Origin: Aphanizomenon flos-aquae FACHB-1287
GTDB lineage: Bacteria > Cyanobacteriota > Cyanobacteriia > Cyanobacteriales > Nostocaceae
DNA: 54,007 nucleotides
Reading direction: 5' to 3'
Assembly: GCF_014698755.1 (NCBI RefSeq)
Contig: NZ_JACJTO010000031.1
Span: 1 to 54,007 of the forward strand
Below the pieces are notes generated by a model that made no database searches, was not told where the DNA came from, and saw nothing but the letters and a program-made list of their open reading frames with translations. Below, in pieces: positions 43,775 through 52,487 of this stretch. Positions within the stretch are counted from its first letter, which is position 1; every line of letters begins with the position of its first letter. Made by a program: the position numbers and the translations under genes.

Positions 43775-44470
43775 TTAATTTAATCTTCCATAACGTGCTG
43801 TCATTAAGGTTTGGCCATGAGATTGATTATATAACCAAGCCCACATTTGATCACCAAAGGAAAAATGCCACCATTCTTTAGGATTGCGTTGAAATCCGGC
43901 TTGTAACATCACATCCCGCAATAATTGACGGTTTTTATGATATTCTTGATTACTATTCAGATAGTATTCAGGATAGGATCGCTTAGACATTTCATCAATG
44001 GGTGAACCCATATTGACAATTTCCCCAAGGTCATTGACTAGGGTAATATCCACCGCAGCGCCCGTACTGTGGGGAGGAGGGGTTTTTATGTCTAAACTGG
44101 GTAAGGCCCAAACTTGATAAACTGCGTTCCATACTTCTTCCAGTTGCTGGGGTGATAATTCTCTTTCTGTCCAATCTCTAGTTTTTAATGTTTCCTGAAA
44201 GCTATAATCTACCATAAATTTCTGAACAGCTACGGGACGATAAGCATCGAATATTTGAATATGCCAATGGGGATGTAGTAATTGTAAATGATTTTGAGCT
44301 TGAATCAAATTTGTAATCACAGTTTGTCGTAAATAATAGGGTGAATGTCCTTCGTAATTAGCACCTAACTTTTGATAAGGGTGAGGAGATTCTACTGCAA
44401 ATAATTCTAGAGGAATTTGTACTAAAGGTTCACCGCATTCAATAATGGGGATTTGGTAATAAGGTCGCAT
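43775..44470 (-). CDS. D-Ala-D-Ala dipeptidase-like M15 peptidase (VanX/DdpX type)
   Basis: A 231-residue zinc peptidase. The metal and catalytic motifs are visible: PHSTGAAVDITLV (His and Asp ligands), and EWWHFSFGDQ (catalytic Glu and third His). Upstream HIQIFDAYRPVAVQ is the conserved Arg-containing strand. VanX-type enzymes cut D-Ala-D-Ala dipeptide for peptidoglycan turnover; outside vancomycin operons they serve recycling, which is the likely role here. No signal peptide is seen. It lies 32 bases downstream of mazG on the same strand and may be co-transcribed. Confidence 0.87.
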   Translation of the reverse strand: MRPYYQIPIIECGEPLVQIPLELFAVESPHPYQKLGANYEGHSPYYLRQTVITNLIQAQNHLQLLHPHWHIQIFDAYRPVAVQKFMVDYSFQETLKTRDWTERELSPQQLEEVWNAVYQVWALPSLDIKTPPPHSTGAAVDITLVNDLGEIVNMGSPIDEMSKRSYPEYYLNSNQEYHKNRQLLRDVMLQAGFQRNPKEWWHFSFGDQMWAWLYNQSHGQTLMTARYGRLN

Positions 44471-44502
44471 GAGAATGGCACTTTTTAAATCTTTTTTTAA
44501 TA

Positions 44503-45333
44503 TTAAACATTTCTGTTAGCAAGTTGAGCTTTAGCCTGTTGCCAAAGGGCATCTAATTCTTCTAAACTATAATCTGTTAACGGTCGTTCAATCATAGTTT
44601 CTATTTTTTGTAACCGTTGAATAAATCGCTGACTTGTTCCTTGTAAACCTGCACTAGGATCAAGTTTATGCCATCTGGCAACTTGAATAATAGCAAATAG
44701 TAAATCACCTAATTCTGATTCTTGTCTTTCTTTGGTTTCTTCAGCTAAAGCCTGTTGAAATTCCCCTAACTCTTCATGAAATTTTCCCCAAACTTCTTCT
44801 ACATTATTCCACTCAAGACCAACTTTAGCAGCTTTTTCAGATATTTTCATCGCGGCATTTAAGGGGGGGAGACTACGACGATAACGGTTCAATTTATCAC
44901 TGAGTTTTTGTTCTTCTAAAGTTTCTCCTTTTTCCGCTGCTTTAATCGTTTCCCAATTTTTTTGTACCTCTTCCATACTTACTGCATTCACATCAGCAAA
45001 TACATGAGGATGACGACGTATTAACTTTTTAGCAATACCCTCGGTTACTTCTTGCAGCGAAAAATCACCCGCTTCACTGGCAATTTGCGCCTGTAATACT
45101 ACTTGTAATAATAAATCACCTAATTGTTCAGCAATAGCCTGTTTATCACCAGTTTGAATCGCGTCTACTACCTCATAAGCCTCTTCAATCACATAGGGAG
45201 TTAGACTTGATGGGGTTTGTGCCAAATCCCAAGGACAACCTTCAGTCGATAGCGAAGCACTCCGTAGGAATCGCAATTTCGCCACCACATTTATTAACTC
45301 TTGTAATGCCGCTAAAGTCTGATTAACTTCCAT
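44503..45333 (-). CDS. mazG: Nucleoside triphosphate pyrophosphohydrolase MazG
   Basis: A 276-residue two-domain all-alpha NTP pyrophosphatase that cleaves NTPs to NMP and PPi. Each half has the EExxE/ExxD-type metal site: VIEEAYEVVDAI and EQLGDLLLQV in the first, EELGEFQQAL and ESELGDLLFAI in the second. The typical GCPWDLAQTPSSLTPY is present, but ten residues (FLRSASLSTE) are inserted just before it, encoded by an extra repeat-like DNA stretch (45247-45273). The start ATG at 45333 lies four bases beyond the DUF2227 stop, so the genes form an operon. Confidence 0.92.
   Translation of the reverse strand: MEVNQTLAALQELINVVAKLRFLRSASLSTEGCPWDLAQTPSSLTPYVIEEAYEVVDAIQTGDKQAIAEQLGDLLLQVVLQAQIASEAGDFSLQEVTEGIAKKLIRRHPHVFADVNAVSMEEVQKNWETIKAAEKGETLEEQKLSDKLNRYRRSLPPLNAAMKISEKAAKVGLEWNNVEEVWGKFHEELGEFQQALAEETKERQESELGDLLFAIIQVARWHKLDPSAGLQGTSQRFIQRLQKIETMIERPLTDYSLEELDALWQQAKAQLANRNV
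45247..45273. repeat. Short repeat-like insertion inside mazG
   Basis: CGATAGCGAAGCACTCCGTA and the following GGAATCG form an element with CGAT/ATCG ends inside the mazG reading frame. The protein family normally has no residues here, and the segment has the look of the small dispersed repeats of Nostocales genomes. It keeps the frame open. Confidence 0.5.
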
Positions 45334-45337
45334 ATTT

Positions 45338-45922
45338 TTAACGCTTTTTGACACTGCGACGACTGGGGCTAACTTTACGTTTTTTGATTTTGCCACGGGG
45401 GAGTAAACCTTGAACACCCTGTTTTTGAAAGCGTTTATAACCGGAAACAGTCCAATCACTGCCAGAATGGCTCATTGCACCGAGTTCACAACCGACAAAG
45501 AGGGCAAAAAATTCTTTAGAATATGTGTAGACAGTTTTCCCCACATTTCCCCACAGTTTACCCCAATCCCAGGCCACATTTCCCAACTTGGTGAAAATCA
45601 TCACCATGAGAATGGCAACCAACGCCAAAAAAGTCGTCAGATATACCACCCTTAATGTTGTACCAATAATCGGACCGTGAGATAAAAAAGAGCGATGTCG
45701 CAGACTTTTTTGATAAGGTAGCCAAATCCACCGCAGAACACCCCAACGCTGAAATTGACGGGAATAAATATCCAAATCGGGACCAAACATCAGCCCCCCA
45801 AACATAAACCCACCCGCCACTAACAATGTCATATTACTGCTGTGAGTGGAAATTAACGTTATACCCGCCACAACAGGCATAGACCAAATAGTAATGCGAT
45901 CATGAGTTTGACCTGAGGGCAT
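45338..45922 (-). CDS. DUF2227 putative metal-binding membrane protein
   Basis: A 194-residue membrane protein. The His/Asp-rich N-terminus (SGQTHDRITIW) and PDLDIYSR and HRSFLSHGPIIGT match the DUF2227/YdjM-like family of predicted metal-binding membrane proteins. About three hydrophobic helices are seen (residues 15-50 and 88-110), followed by SHSGSDW and a very basic tail (KIKKRKVSPSRRSVKKR). The function is unknown. It is followed four bases later by mazG on the same strand. Confidence 0.78.
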   Translation of the reverse strand: MPSGQTHDRITIWSMPVVAGITLISTHSSNMTLLVAGGFMFGGLMFGPDLDIYSRQFQRWGVLRWIWLPYQKSLRHRSFLSHGPIIGTTLRVVYLTTFLALVAILMVMIFTKLGNVAWDWGKLWGNVGKTVYTYSKEFFALFVGCELGAMSHSGSDWTVSGYKRFQKQGVQGLLPRGKIKKRKVSPSRRSVKKR

Positions 45923-46073
45923 CTTGGAAAACTACAAATATCAAAACTGTAAAACCCTAAATCAGTATAGCTCAATCCCATTCACATCAGCCTTTCCCAG
46001 TTCAAAAAAAATTTTTCTCAAAAGACTTGCAAAATTTTTAAAGGCTATGCTATATTGATTAAGTGAAACAAAA

Positions 46074-46146
<73 letters not shown>

Positions 46147-46339
46147 TTTAGGTTAATCACTGAATGTATTAGTTTGTTTAAGACGGAGTTGGGAGAAAGT
46201 TAAAAACCTTTGGTTTACTCTTTCCTGACTCTTGTTCTATTTGTGAGGTTTTTTGTAGTAATTACAAATATTGTGGTTACTCCGTGCTGTGCTATCAACT
46301 ATCAAGCGGTTTTCAGTTCTGATTCCTGGTTTCTGCTGT

Positions 46340-47836
46340 ATGTCTAATTACAACTGGAAATTTTTAAGGCTGATTTTGTCTTGGCAAAGTCTGTCTGCTA
46401 TTATTATTAATGGTTTATTGATTTTCAACCTGGCTGCTAAATCAGCTATTGCTCAAAAAATACCAGATTGTCGAGTATCATTAAAAGCAATTCAAGAAAA
46501 AGAAAATTTCCGCTTATTAGCTCTCAAAGGCAATAAGAATGCAGCAAATCGCTATCAAACACTTTTAAAACAGCATAAACAAAAATTACAAAGTTGTCGT
46601 AGTCAGACTTGGCCAGAAACTCAAGCCTTATGGTTGCGCTTATATCCTTGTGATATCAGACCGGGTGCGGTTGAGCAAATTATGGATCGTATTGTCAATA
46701 AAGGCTATAATCAAGTTTATTTAGAAGTATTTTATGATGGAAGGGTGCTATTACCAGCCGCAGATAATCCCACTGTTTGGCCTGCTGTAGTTCGCACTGT
46801 TGGTACAGAAACCTTTGATTTATTGGCATTAGCTATTAAAAAAGGACAGCAACGCGGTTTAAAAGTTTACGCTTGGATGTTTACAAATAACTTTGGGTAT
46901 ACTTATGCTCAACGGATTGATAGACAAAGTGCGATCGCTCGTAATGGCAAGAATCAAACCAGTTTATCCGTAGTAGAGGAGGGATCTCAAGTCTTTATTG
47001 ATCCCTATAATACTCAAGCTAAAGCCGATTATTACCTAATGGTACAGCAGGTTTTGCGCCGTCGTCCAGATGGTATTCTCTTTGACTATGTTCGCTATCC
47101 TCGCCAAACTGGTAGTGATTCTATTGCTACCAAGGTTCATGATTTATGGCTATTTACCCCGGCCACCCAAGAGGTCTTGTTTCGTCGTGCCAAAAATTCC
47201 AAAGGGTTAGAATTAATTCGTCGGTTTTTAACTAGGGGATATGTCAGTGCTGGTGATATAGCGGAGGTAGATAAACGCTATCCTCAAGAAGAAGAACCAA
47301 TGTGGGAAGGACGTATTCCTGCAAAAAACCAGAAATCTTTGCCTTCTCCAGAGGAAAAACAGCGCGTTTTGCAATTAGATTTGTGGTTATTTACCGTTGC
47401 TCACGCTATGCAAGGTATTTTAGATTTTGTAGCTTTAGCAACTTACCCAGCAAAACAACAAGGTATTCCTGCTGGAGTGGTATTTTTCCCCGAAGGTAAT
47501 CAAGCTTTAGGACAAGGGTATGATTCCCGTTTACAACCTTGGGATAGGTTTTCTAGTACCTTACAATGGCATCCCATGTCTTACGCAAATTGTGGTAATG
47601 TTAATTGTATTGTGGCGCAGGTTCAACAGGTTTTGAAAATGGCGCAACCAGGTACAAAAGTCATTCCGGCTTTAGCTGGTAAGTGGGGAGAATCAATTAG
47701 TAATCGTCCGTCCTTGGAAGTGCAAATGCAAGCACTTAGGCGATTTTCTCCTAAAATTAAGGGAGTTAGTCATTTTGCTTATTCTTGGCAATATCCTGAA
47801 CATGATAGTGAACGGAAATCTTGTTATAGGGGTTAA
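46340..47836 (+). CDS. Secreted GHL10-type glycoside hydrolase-like protein
   Basis: A 498-residue protein with an N-terminal signal/anchor (LSAIIINGLLIFNLAAKSAIAQ). The body is a TIM-barrel of the glycosyl-hydrolase-like family 10 type: AVEQIMDRIVNKGYNQVYLEVFYDGRVL, RGLKVYAWMFTNNFGY, DPYNTQAKADYY, RRRPDGILFDYVRYP and FSSTLQWHPMSYANCGNVNC. The VRYP strand and DG...FD are typical. It likely acts on a polysaccharide or peptidoglycan outside the cytoplasm; the substrate is unknown. The frame is open from a GTG at 46271, but ATG 46340 gives a cleaner signal. Confidence 0.75.
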   Translation: MSNYNWKFLRLILSWQSLSAIIINGLLIFNLAAKSAIAQKIPDCRVSLKAIQEKENFRLLALKGNKNAANRYQTLLKQHKQKLQSCRSQTWPETQALWLRLYPCDIRPGAVEQIMDRIVNKGYNQVYLEVFYDGRVLLPAADNPTVWPAVVRTVGTETFDLLALAIKKGQQRGLKVYAWMFTNNFGYTYAQRIDRQSAIARNGKNQTSLSVVEEGSQVFIDPYNTQAKADYYLMVQQVLRRRPDGILFDYVRYPRQTGSDSIATKVHDLWLFTPATQEVLFRRAKNSKGLELIRRFLTRGYVSAGDIAEVDKRYPQEEEPMWEGRIPAKNQKSLPSPEEKQRVLQLDLWLFTVAHAMQGILDFVALATYPAKQQGIPAGVVFFPEGNQALGQGYDSRLQPWDRFSSTLQWHPMSYANCGNVNCIVAQVQQVLKMAQPGTKVIPALAGKWGESISNRPSLEVQMQALRRFSPKIKGVSHFAYSWQYPEHDSERKSCYRG

Positions 47837-47970
47837 GCGACAAAAAGCTCACCCTCCGTTAATAGAATTTTGGATCTTCGGTACTTGTTATGCTAAATGA
47901 TCTTCCCTGTTCCCTTTTTTGTGACACTTGCGTAATTCCTATTTTGTTCATATTTAGCTTATTCTACTAA

Positions 47971-48816
47971 CTAATCAAAAGTTTTTAACTGTCGGAAAGA
48001 ATGCAATTTCTTGAGAAATTTTTCACGATCAAAACTTAAAGGATCAACCTTGCCATTACCTACATCTACCATACGATGAGTAGTAATTCTTTCATCAGAA
48101 ACTTGACTTTGGGCAATTAACCAAGCTAGAGAATTATATTGAGGTTCTGTATATCCTGAATGTTGTTTTATATTGTTTTTTCCCCAAGCATCTGGAGGAG
48201 TTTCTAAAGATACATGATAAGCAAAATTATTGACAGACGGGGGTAAATTAGGATTAGTTTGCACAGTTTCCACACCATTAGCTCCTTTAAATACCGAATT
48301 ACCAGCACCAAAAGCGCGTTTTTCTGGGGGTACTAAATAAATCACTTTTCCCCCTAACGTAATTATGGCATGATAACTGGCCTGAACACTTTCATCATCA
48401 TGGGGTGTTTGAAAGAAATTAATGGCGCTAGAAGCAGAATTAGTGGTTTCATGAAGGACAATAATGGCTTGATTATTATAAGGTATACCATTAACATCTG
48501 TTGTATAGCGATCGCCATAATTGCTAGGATCAACTTTAAACTGAGCAAGCGGAGGTCTATAATTAGCAAAATCTCTAGTAGTTATGTACAAAGGATTAAT
48601 GTCATAAACCTTTGCAGGAGACGGTATAAAATCTTGCTTTTCTTTCCGTTTGATTGCTGGTTGTAATTGTGTAGACTGATTCCATGTCATCTTTGTAGTA
48701 GATGCAATTGTTTGATCTTGTCGCTGTCTCGCACCCCCAAGAAATACAGCTAAAATCAGGGTAGCTAACATCAGAAAAATCAGAATAACTCTAGTTGCCC
48801 AATCTCTAAATTTCAT
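47971..48816 (-). CDS. N-acetylmuramoyl-L-alanine amidase (Amidase_2 fold)
   Basis: A 281-residue periplasmic protein anchored or exported by an N-terminal helix (VILIFLMLATLILAVFLGG, about 10-29). The amidase_2/PGRP domain has NQAIIVLHETTNSASSAINFF (first zinc His), VQASYHAIITLGGKVIYLVP, NNFAYHVSLE (second His) and ERITTHRMVDVGNGKVDPLSFD (third zinc ligand region). It should cut the bond between muramic acid and the stem peptide. Complete and monocistronic. Confidence 0.85.
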   Translation of the reverse strand: MKFRDWATRVILIFLMLATLILAVFLGGARQRQDQTIASTTKMTWNQSTQLQPAIKRKEKQDFIPSPAKVYDINPLYITTRDFANYRPPLAQFKVDPSNYGDRYTTDVNGIPYNNQAIIVLHETTNSASSAINFFQTPHDDESVQASYHAIITLGGKVIYLVPPEKRAFGAGNSVFKGANGVETVQTNPNLPPSVNNFAYHVSLETPPDAWGKNNIKQHSGYTEPQYNSLAWLIAQSQVSDERITTHRMVDVGNGKVDPLSFDREKFLKKLHSFRQLKTFD

Positions 48817-49176
48817 ATTTTTGATTGAAAATCGTTAATATACTATAGTGGTTATCAATATTCATCATGCTCAATCAGTCACAATTATACCTGCTAACAA
48901 ACACTAAAATCCTGATGTAATGAGATTTTGATAATTTCTGATTTTTGGCAGTCCTCATCTTGACTAATTGATCAGGTTAAGAGAAACTGATAATTGATAA
49001 ACATGAATACCAACTAAAATAATAACTTTTGTAAAAATTATGAACTATATGTCCTTAAGTATGGAACATTATGAGACAAGTGGCAAATTTGTATCTAAGT
49101 TCCTACCCCCTAAATTTTGAGTAAGTCTAGTAAACTAGAAAAGTACAAATATACTACCTAGGTTGGCTTTCAGCAT
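48817..49176. other. Divergent promoter region with small palindrome
   Basis: 360 bases with no gene between the minus-strand amidase and the plus-strand DUF2997 operon. The notable items are a TCTAGT-AA-ACTAGA palindrome at 49126-49139 and a TATACT box at 49150-49155. Otherwise AT-rich and unremarkable. Confidence 0.5.
49126..49155 (+). promoter_or_regulatory. Promoter/operator candidate of the DUF2997 operon
   Basis: TCTAGT and ACTAGA are perfect inverted half-sites two bases apart (49126-49139), followed by TATACT at 49150-49155 as a -10. There is no consensus -35; the palindrome lies where one would be, so it could bind an activator. It is 22 bases before the start codon. Confidence 0.35.
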
Positions 49177-49386
49177 ATGGAAACATTAGAATTCATCATT
49201 TATCCAGATGGTCGAGTACAGGAAAAAGTCACCGGTATTATCGGTGCATCCTGTGCTGAGGTGACAGCAGCCATAGAAGCCCAGCTAGGACGAGTGTTGA
49301 GTAATGAACCAACCTCAGAATTTTTCGCCACTAACCCCCAACAAAACATGGTCGGGAATCCACAAACCGCCCACAGTGAATGGTAA
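49177..49386 (+). CDS. DUF2997 family protein
   Basis: A 69-residue protein beginning METLEFIIYPDGRVQEKVTGI and continuing GASCAEVTAAIEAQLGRVL. This is the short DUF2997 fold, mostly beta with one helix, which in cyanobacteria is encoded next to DUF1257 and a ferredoxin as here. It is the first gene of that trio (39 bases to the next). Function unknown; association with the ferredoxin suggests a redox or photosynthesis-linked role. Confidence 0.8.
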   Translation: METLEFIIYPDGRVQEKVTGIIGASCAEVTAAIEAQLGRVLSNEPTSEFFATNPQQNMVGNPQTAHSEW

Positions 49387-49425
49387 ATTTTCCAACTAGT
49401 TAATGTTCATTGATTACAAACCACT

Positions 49426-49812
49426 ATGTCACACTTTAGTCAAATTAAAACACAAATCCGTAATCTCGAATCCTTAAAAGATGCCCTTTCCGACTTGGGA
49501 ATAGACTGGAAACCTGGACCTGGTCAGGTGCGCGGTTATCGTGGTCAAACTCAGTCCACCGAAGTAACAATCGAGCAGCAAAACGGCTATGATATCGGTT
49601 TTAGATGGAATGGTCAAGAATACGAATTAGTTGCAGATTTACAATATTGGCAACAAAATCTATCTGTAGATGGATTTCTCCGCCAAGTCACTCAACGTTA
49701 TGCTTATCAAACAGTAGTCAAAGAAACTACTAAAGTTGGTTTCCAAGTAGCGGAACAACAAAAAAATGAAGATGGTTCTATTCGTCTAGTAGTACAACGC
49801 TGGAGCGCGTAA
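49426..49812 (+). CDS. ycf35: DUF1257/Ycf35-family protein
   Basis: A 128-residue protein with SHFSQIKTQIRNLESLKDALSDLG, GQVRGYRGQTQSTEV and FLRQVTQRYAYQTVVKE, matching DUF1257, the family that includes the chloroplast-encoded Ycf35. Its role is unknown. The stop TAA overlaps the ATG of the ferredoxin gene by one base (TAATG), giving tight coupling. Confidence 0.87.
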   Translation: MSHFSQIKTQIRNLESLKDALSDLGIDWKPGPGQVRGYRGQTQSTEVTIEQQNGYDIGFRWNGQEYELVADLQYWQQNLSVDGFLRQVTQRYAYQTVVKETTKVGFQVAEQQKNEDGSIRLVVQRWSA

Positions 49813-50264
49813 TGTCTAAGCCGCCGTCGTCAAAAGAAGAAGAATATAATCGTTCCGGTTTAGAACCAGAATTAGGGAGTTTTTTACGAGATGTCCCCGA
49901 ACGTTCTGGTTTAGAACCGGAATTAGGCGGTGTGGTACGACAAAAAGGCGTTTATGTTGATGAAATTACCTGTATTGGCTGTAAGCATTGCGCTCATGTT
50001 GCTCGAAATACTTTTTTTATTGAAGAAGATTATGGGCGATCGCGTGTCCTCCGTCAAGATGGAGATATGGAGGAGGTAATTCAAGAAGCAATAGATACCT
50101 GTCCTGTTGATTGTATTCACTGGGTTAATTACACAGAACTAAAAAATTTAGAAGAAGATAGAAAATATCAGGTAATTCCTATAGCCGGTTATCCAGTAGA
50201 ACATGGTGTAGCAATTACAGAAAAACGTCGGAAAAAACAAAAGTTAAAAAAATCCAATTCTTAA
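49812..50264 (+). CDS. 4Fe-4S ferredoxin with a duplicated N-terminal motif
   Basis: A 150-residue electron carrier. Cys54, Cys57 and Cys60 (CIGCKHC) plus Cys97 in DTCPVDC are positioned to hold one 4Fe-4S cluster; Cys101 is extra. The N-terminal extension contains the nine-residue motif RSGLEPELG twice (14-22 and 31-39), and the C-terminus is very basic (EKRRKKQKLKK). It is translated by one-base overlap with the DUF1257 gene. The partner enzyme is unknown; the repeat may be a docking segment. Confidence 0.87.
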   Translation: MSKPPSSKEEEYNRSGLEPELGSFLRDVPERSGLEPELGGVVRQKGVYVDEITCIGCKHCAHVARNTFFIEEDYGRSRVLRQDGDMEEVIQEAIDTCPVDCIHWVNYTELKNLEEDRKYQVIPIAGYPVEHGVAITEKRRKKQKLKKSNS

Positions 50265-50320
50265 AAAATTCTATGGGTAATATTCTGACCCAACCTTTAA
50301 TCATAGGTATAAGTATTATT

Positions 50321-51556
50321 TTATGCTTGATTTAGCCGGCGGTAAGGAATAGTAACTGTAACTGTTGTTCCCTTTCCTAATTGACTATCTATCCTAATTT
50401 CCCCTTTATGTAAATCTACACATTTTTTAACTATGGATAGTCCTAAACCTGTTCCTGCAATATTACCAACGTTTGAGGCTCGGTGAAAAGATGTAAATAA
50501 ATTAGCTTTATCTACTTCAGGAATACCAATACCACTATCAATAACTTTAAAAATAACTTGATTATTTTCTTGATTCAAACTAAATTTAACTAAATTATGT
50601 TCAGGGGAATATTTAATAGCATTAGTCAATAGATTAGTAATAATTTGTCGCAACAGTTTTTGATCAAACTGAATAATTAAAGAATTGCTAATTATCTCCG
50701 CTTCTAAATCTACAGAAAAATCAATTTTATGTTGATTATAACTAGCTTCTATTTCTGCTGTTAAATGCTGACAAAAATCAATAATATCTAATGCTTCTAG
50801 ATGCAATTCTATTTTATCCACTTCCACACGGTTGATCATTAACACATCATCGAGGATTTGAGTTATATGTTTGATAGTGTTTTGGATGGTTTTTAAATGT
50901 TCTTGTTTTCTGTCTTCAGTCAGACGATGACTAAATTTTTGTAAAATTCCTGATGATGAAGAAATAATTGCTAAAGGTGTGCGAAACTCATGGGATGCCA
51001 TTGCAATAAACCGTGATTTTAATTGATTTAACTCCTTCTCTTTTTCTAGCGATTGCTTTAATGCTGCTGTTCGTTCCGCAACTCTATTTTCTAAATCCTC
51101 ATTCCGTTGTGTGAGTTGTCTAAGTTCTTGATTTTGGGTTTCTAAAGATCTAATTAACTTCTTTAAATGTAAATGAGTCCGTACACGGGCCAGTAATTCT
51201 TCCTTTTGAAATGGTTTAGTTATATAGTCTACAGCACCTAAACTCAAACCTTTGACCTTATCTACAGTATCAGCCAGAGCGGTCATAAAAATTATAGGAA
51301 TACCCTGAGTTAAAGGATCAGCTTGAAGTTGCTCACAAACTTCAAATCCGCTAATATCAGGCAATATAATATCTAGCATAATTAAATCAGGAATACTAGC
51401 ATGAACTTGTTTCCTGACATTTAGTCCATTTATCTCCATTTTAACCGTGTAACCTGCTTGCCTCAAGATATAATCAAGAAGTTTTAAATTAATAGGATTG
51501 TCATCAACTATTAAAATGGTGGTAGAGTCAGATAAGGTTTTCAAGATTTTGCCCAA
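50321..51556 (-). CDS. Response regulator-histidine kinase hybrid
   Basis: A 411-residue soluble signalling protein. The receiver (about 14-128) has Asp18-Asp19, Asp62 (IMLDIILPD) and Lys in YITKPF; a coiled coil (about 135-175) follows, then the HisKA box MASHEFRTPLAI with the phospho-His and the HATPase domain with NLLTNAIKYSP (N box), DSGIGI and GTGLGLSIVKK. The order receiver-kinase means it is controlled by phosphorylation of its own N-terminus. It follows prmC with a 3-base gap on the same strand. Signal unknown. Confidence 0.92.
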   Translation of the reverse strand: MGKILKTLSDSTTILIVDDNPINLKLLDYILRQAGYTVKMEINGLNVRKQVHASIPDLIMLDIILPDISGFEVCEQLQADPLTQGIPIIFMTALADTVDKVKGLSLGAVDYITKPFQKEELLARVRTHLHLKKLIRSLETQNQELRQLTQRNEDLENRVAERTAALKQSLEKEKELNQLKSRFIAMASHEFRTPLAIISSSSGILQKFSHRLTEDRKQEHLKTIQNTIKHITQILDDVLMINRVEVDKIELHLEALDIIDFCQHLTAEIEASYNQHKIDFSVDLEAEIISNSLIIQFDQKLLRQIITNLLTNAIKYSPEHNLVKFSLNQENNQVIFKVIDSGIGIPEVDKANLFTSFHRASNVGNIAGTGLGLSIVKKCVDLHKGEIRIDSQLGKGTTVTVTIPYRRLNQA

Positions 51557-51559
51557 ATA

Positions 51560-52465
51560 TCAATTACAATTAGTTATATAAGCAACTGCAAAACGTTCAA
51601 TTCCCGCTAAATCAGGATGAATAGAAATATGGCTATAATTGCCATTATTTTCTAATAATTCCCGCACCGTTTCCGCCTGTCCTGCCATCATTTCAATTAA
51701 CCACACCCCACCAGGAGACAAATACGCGGGGGAAACAGTGATCAAATGCCGAATATGGTCTAAACCATCTGCACCACCATCTAAAGCTAAATGTGGCTCA
51801 TGTTTAACCACTTCTGGCTGTAAAGTCAGTACAGTATCCCTAGGAATATAGGGCGGATTTGATATCATACCGCTAAACTGACCTTTGAGGGCTTCTAGAG
51901 GTTGCCACCAAGAACCTTGATAAAATTGAATCCGTTCCCTAAAACCCAAATTTTCAGCATTGGTTTGAGCAATGGTTAAAGCGGCTGGACTAATATCTAC
52001 TGCATGAATAGTAGCATTTGTCAATACTTCAGCTATTGAGAGGGCGATAGCTCCGCTTCCGGTCCCCAAATCCGCCCAATGACCTGCTTTGAGTTCACCC
52101 TGAGCAGCAGCTACAGCCAAATCAATCAATATTTCTGTTTCTGGTCTAGGAATTAAGACCGCATTGGAAACTGTGAGTTGAAATTTTCGCCAAGCCGTCG
52201 TTCCGGCAATATACTGAACTGGTAAATGTTCATGTAATCGCCTTTGCCATAAATGATCTAATTCTGTTAAAGACAATTCTATGGGAATCCGCGGCCATGT
52301 TTTGAAAGACTCTAAACGCAGTGCCAATCGGTCTAAATTAGCTATTGTTAATAATAGCCAATCTACCTCCATTGGCGATATATCCGCAGTTATAGCTGCT
52401 TGAATTGCGGTTTTTCGCCATTGCCAAAGTTCTAATCCAGAAACTACTTGATTTGGCTTTAACAT
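51560..52465 (-). CDS. prmC: Release factor glutamine methyltransferase PrmC
   Basis: A 301-residue enzyme that methylates the Gln of the GGQ loop of peptide release factors using S-adenosylmethionine. The N-terminal helical domain (about 1-90) leads to the Rossmann methyltransferase with ADLGTGSGAIALSIA, HAVDISPAALTIA and the NPPYIPR active-site motif. Complete, normal length. The downstream hybrid kinase gene starts three bases after its stop, and the Tic22 gene is just upstream. Confidence 0.94.
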   Translation of the reverse strand: MLKPNQVVSGLELWQWRKTAIQAAITADISPMEVDWLLLTIANLDRLALRLESFKTWPRIPIELSLTELDHLWQRRLHEHLPVQYIAGTTAWRKFQLTVSNAVLIPRPETEILIDLAVAAAQGELKAGHWADLGTGSGAIALSIAEVLTNATIHAVDISPAALTIAQTNAENLGFRERIQFYQGSWWQPLEALKGQFSGMISNPPYIPRDTVLTLQPEVVKHEPHLALDGGADGLDHIRHLITVSPAYLSPGGVWLIEMMAGQAETVRELLENNGNYSHISIHPDLAGIERFAVAYITNCN

Positions 52466-52487
52466 ATTAGGAGGTAAAGATTATTTT

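Noticed and set aside
45334-45459. N-terminal extension of MazG
   Set aside because: It overlaps the DUF2227 gene in another frame; MazG family start fits ATG 45333.
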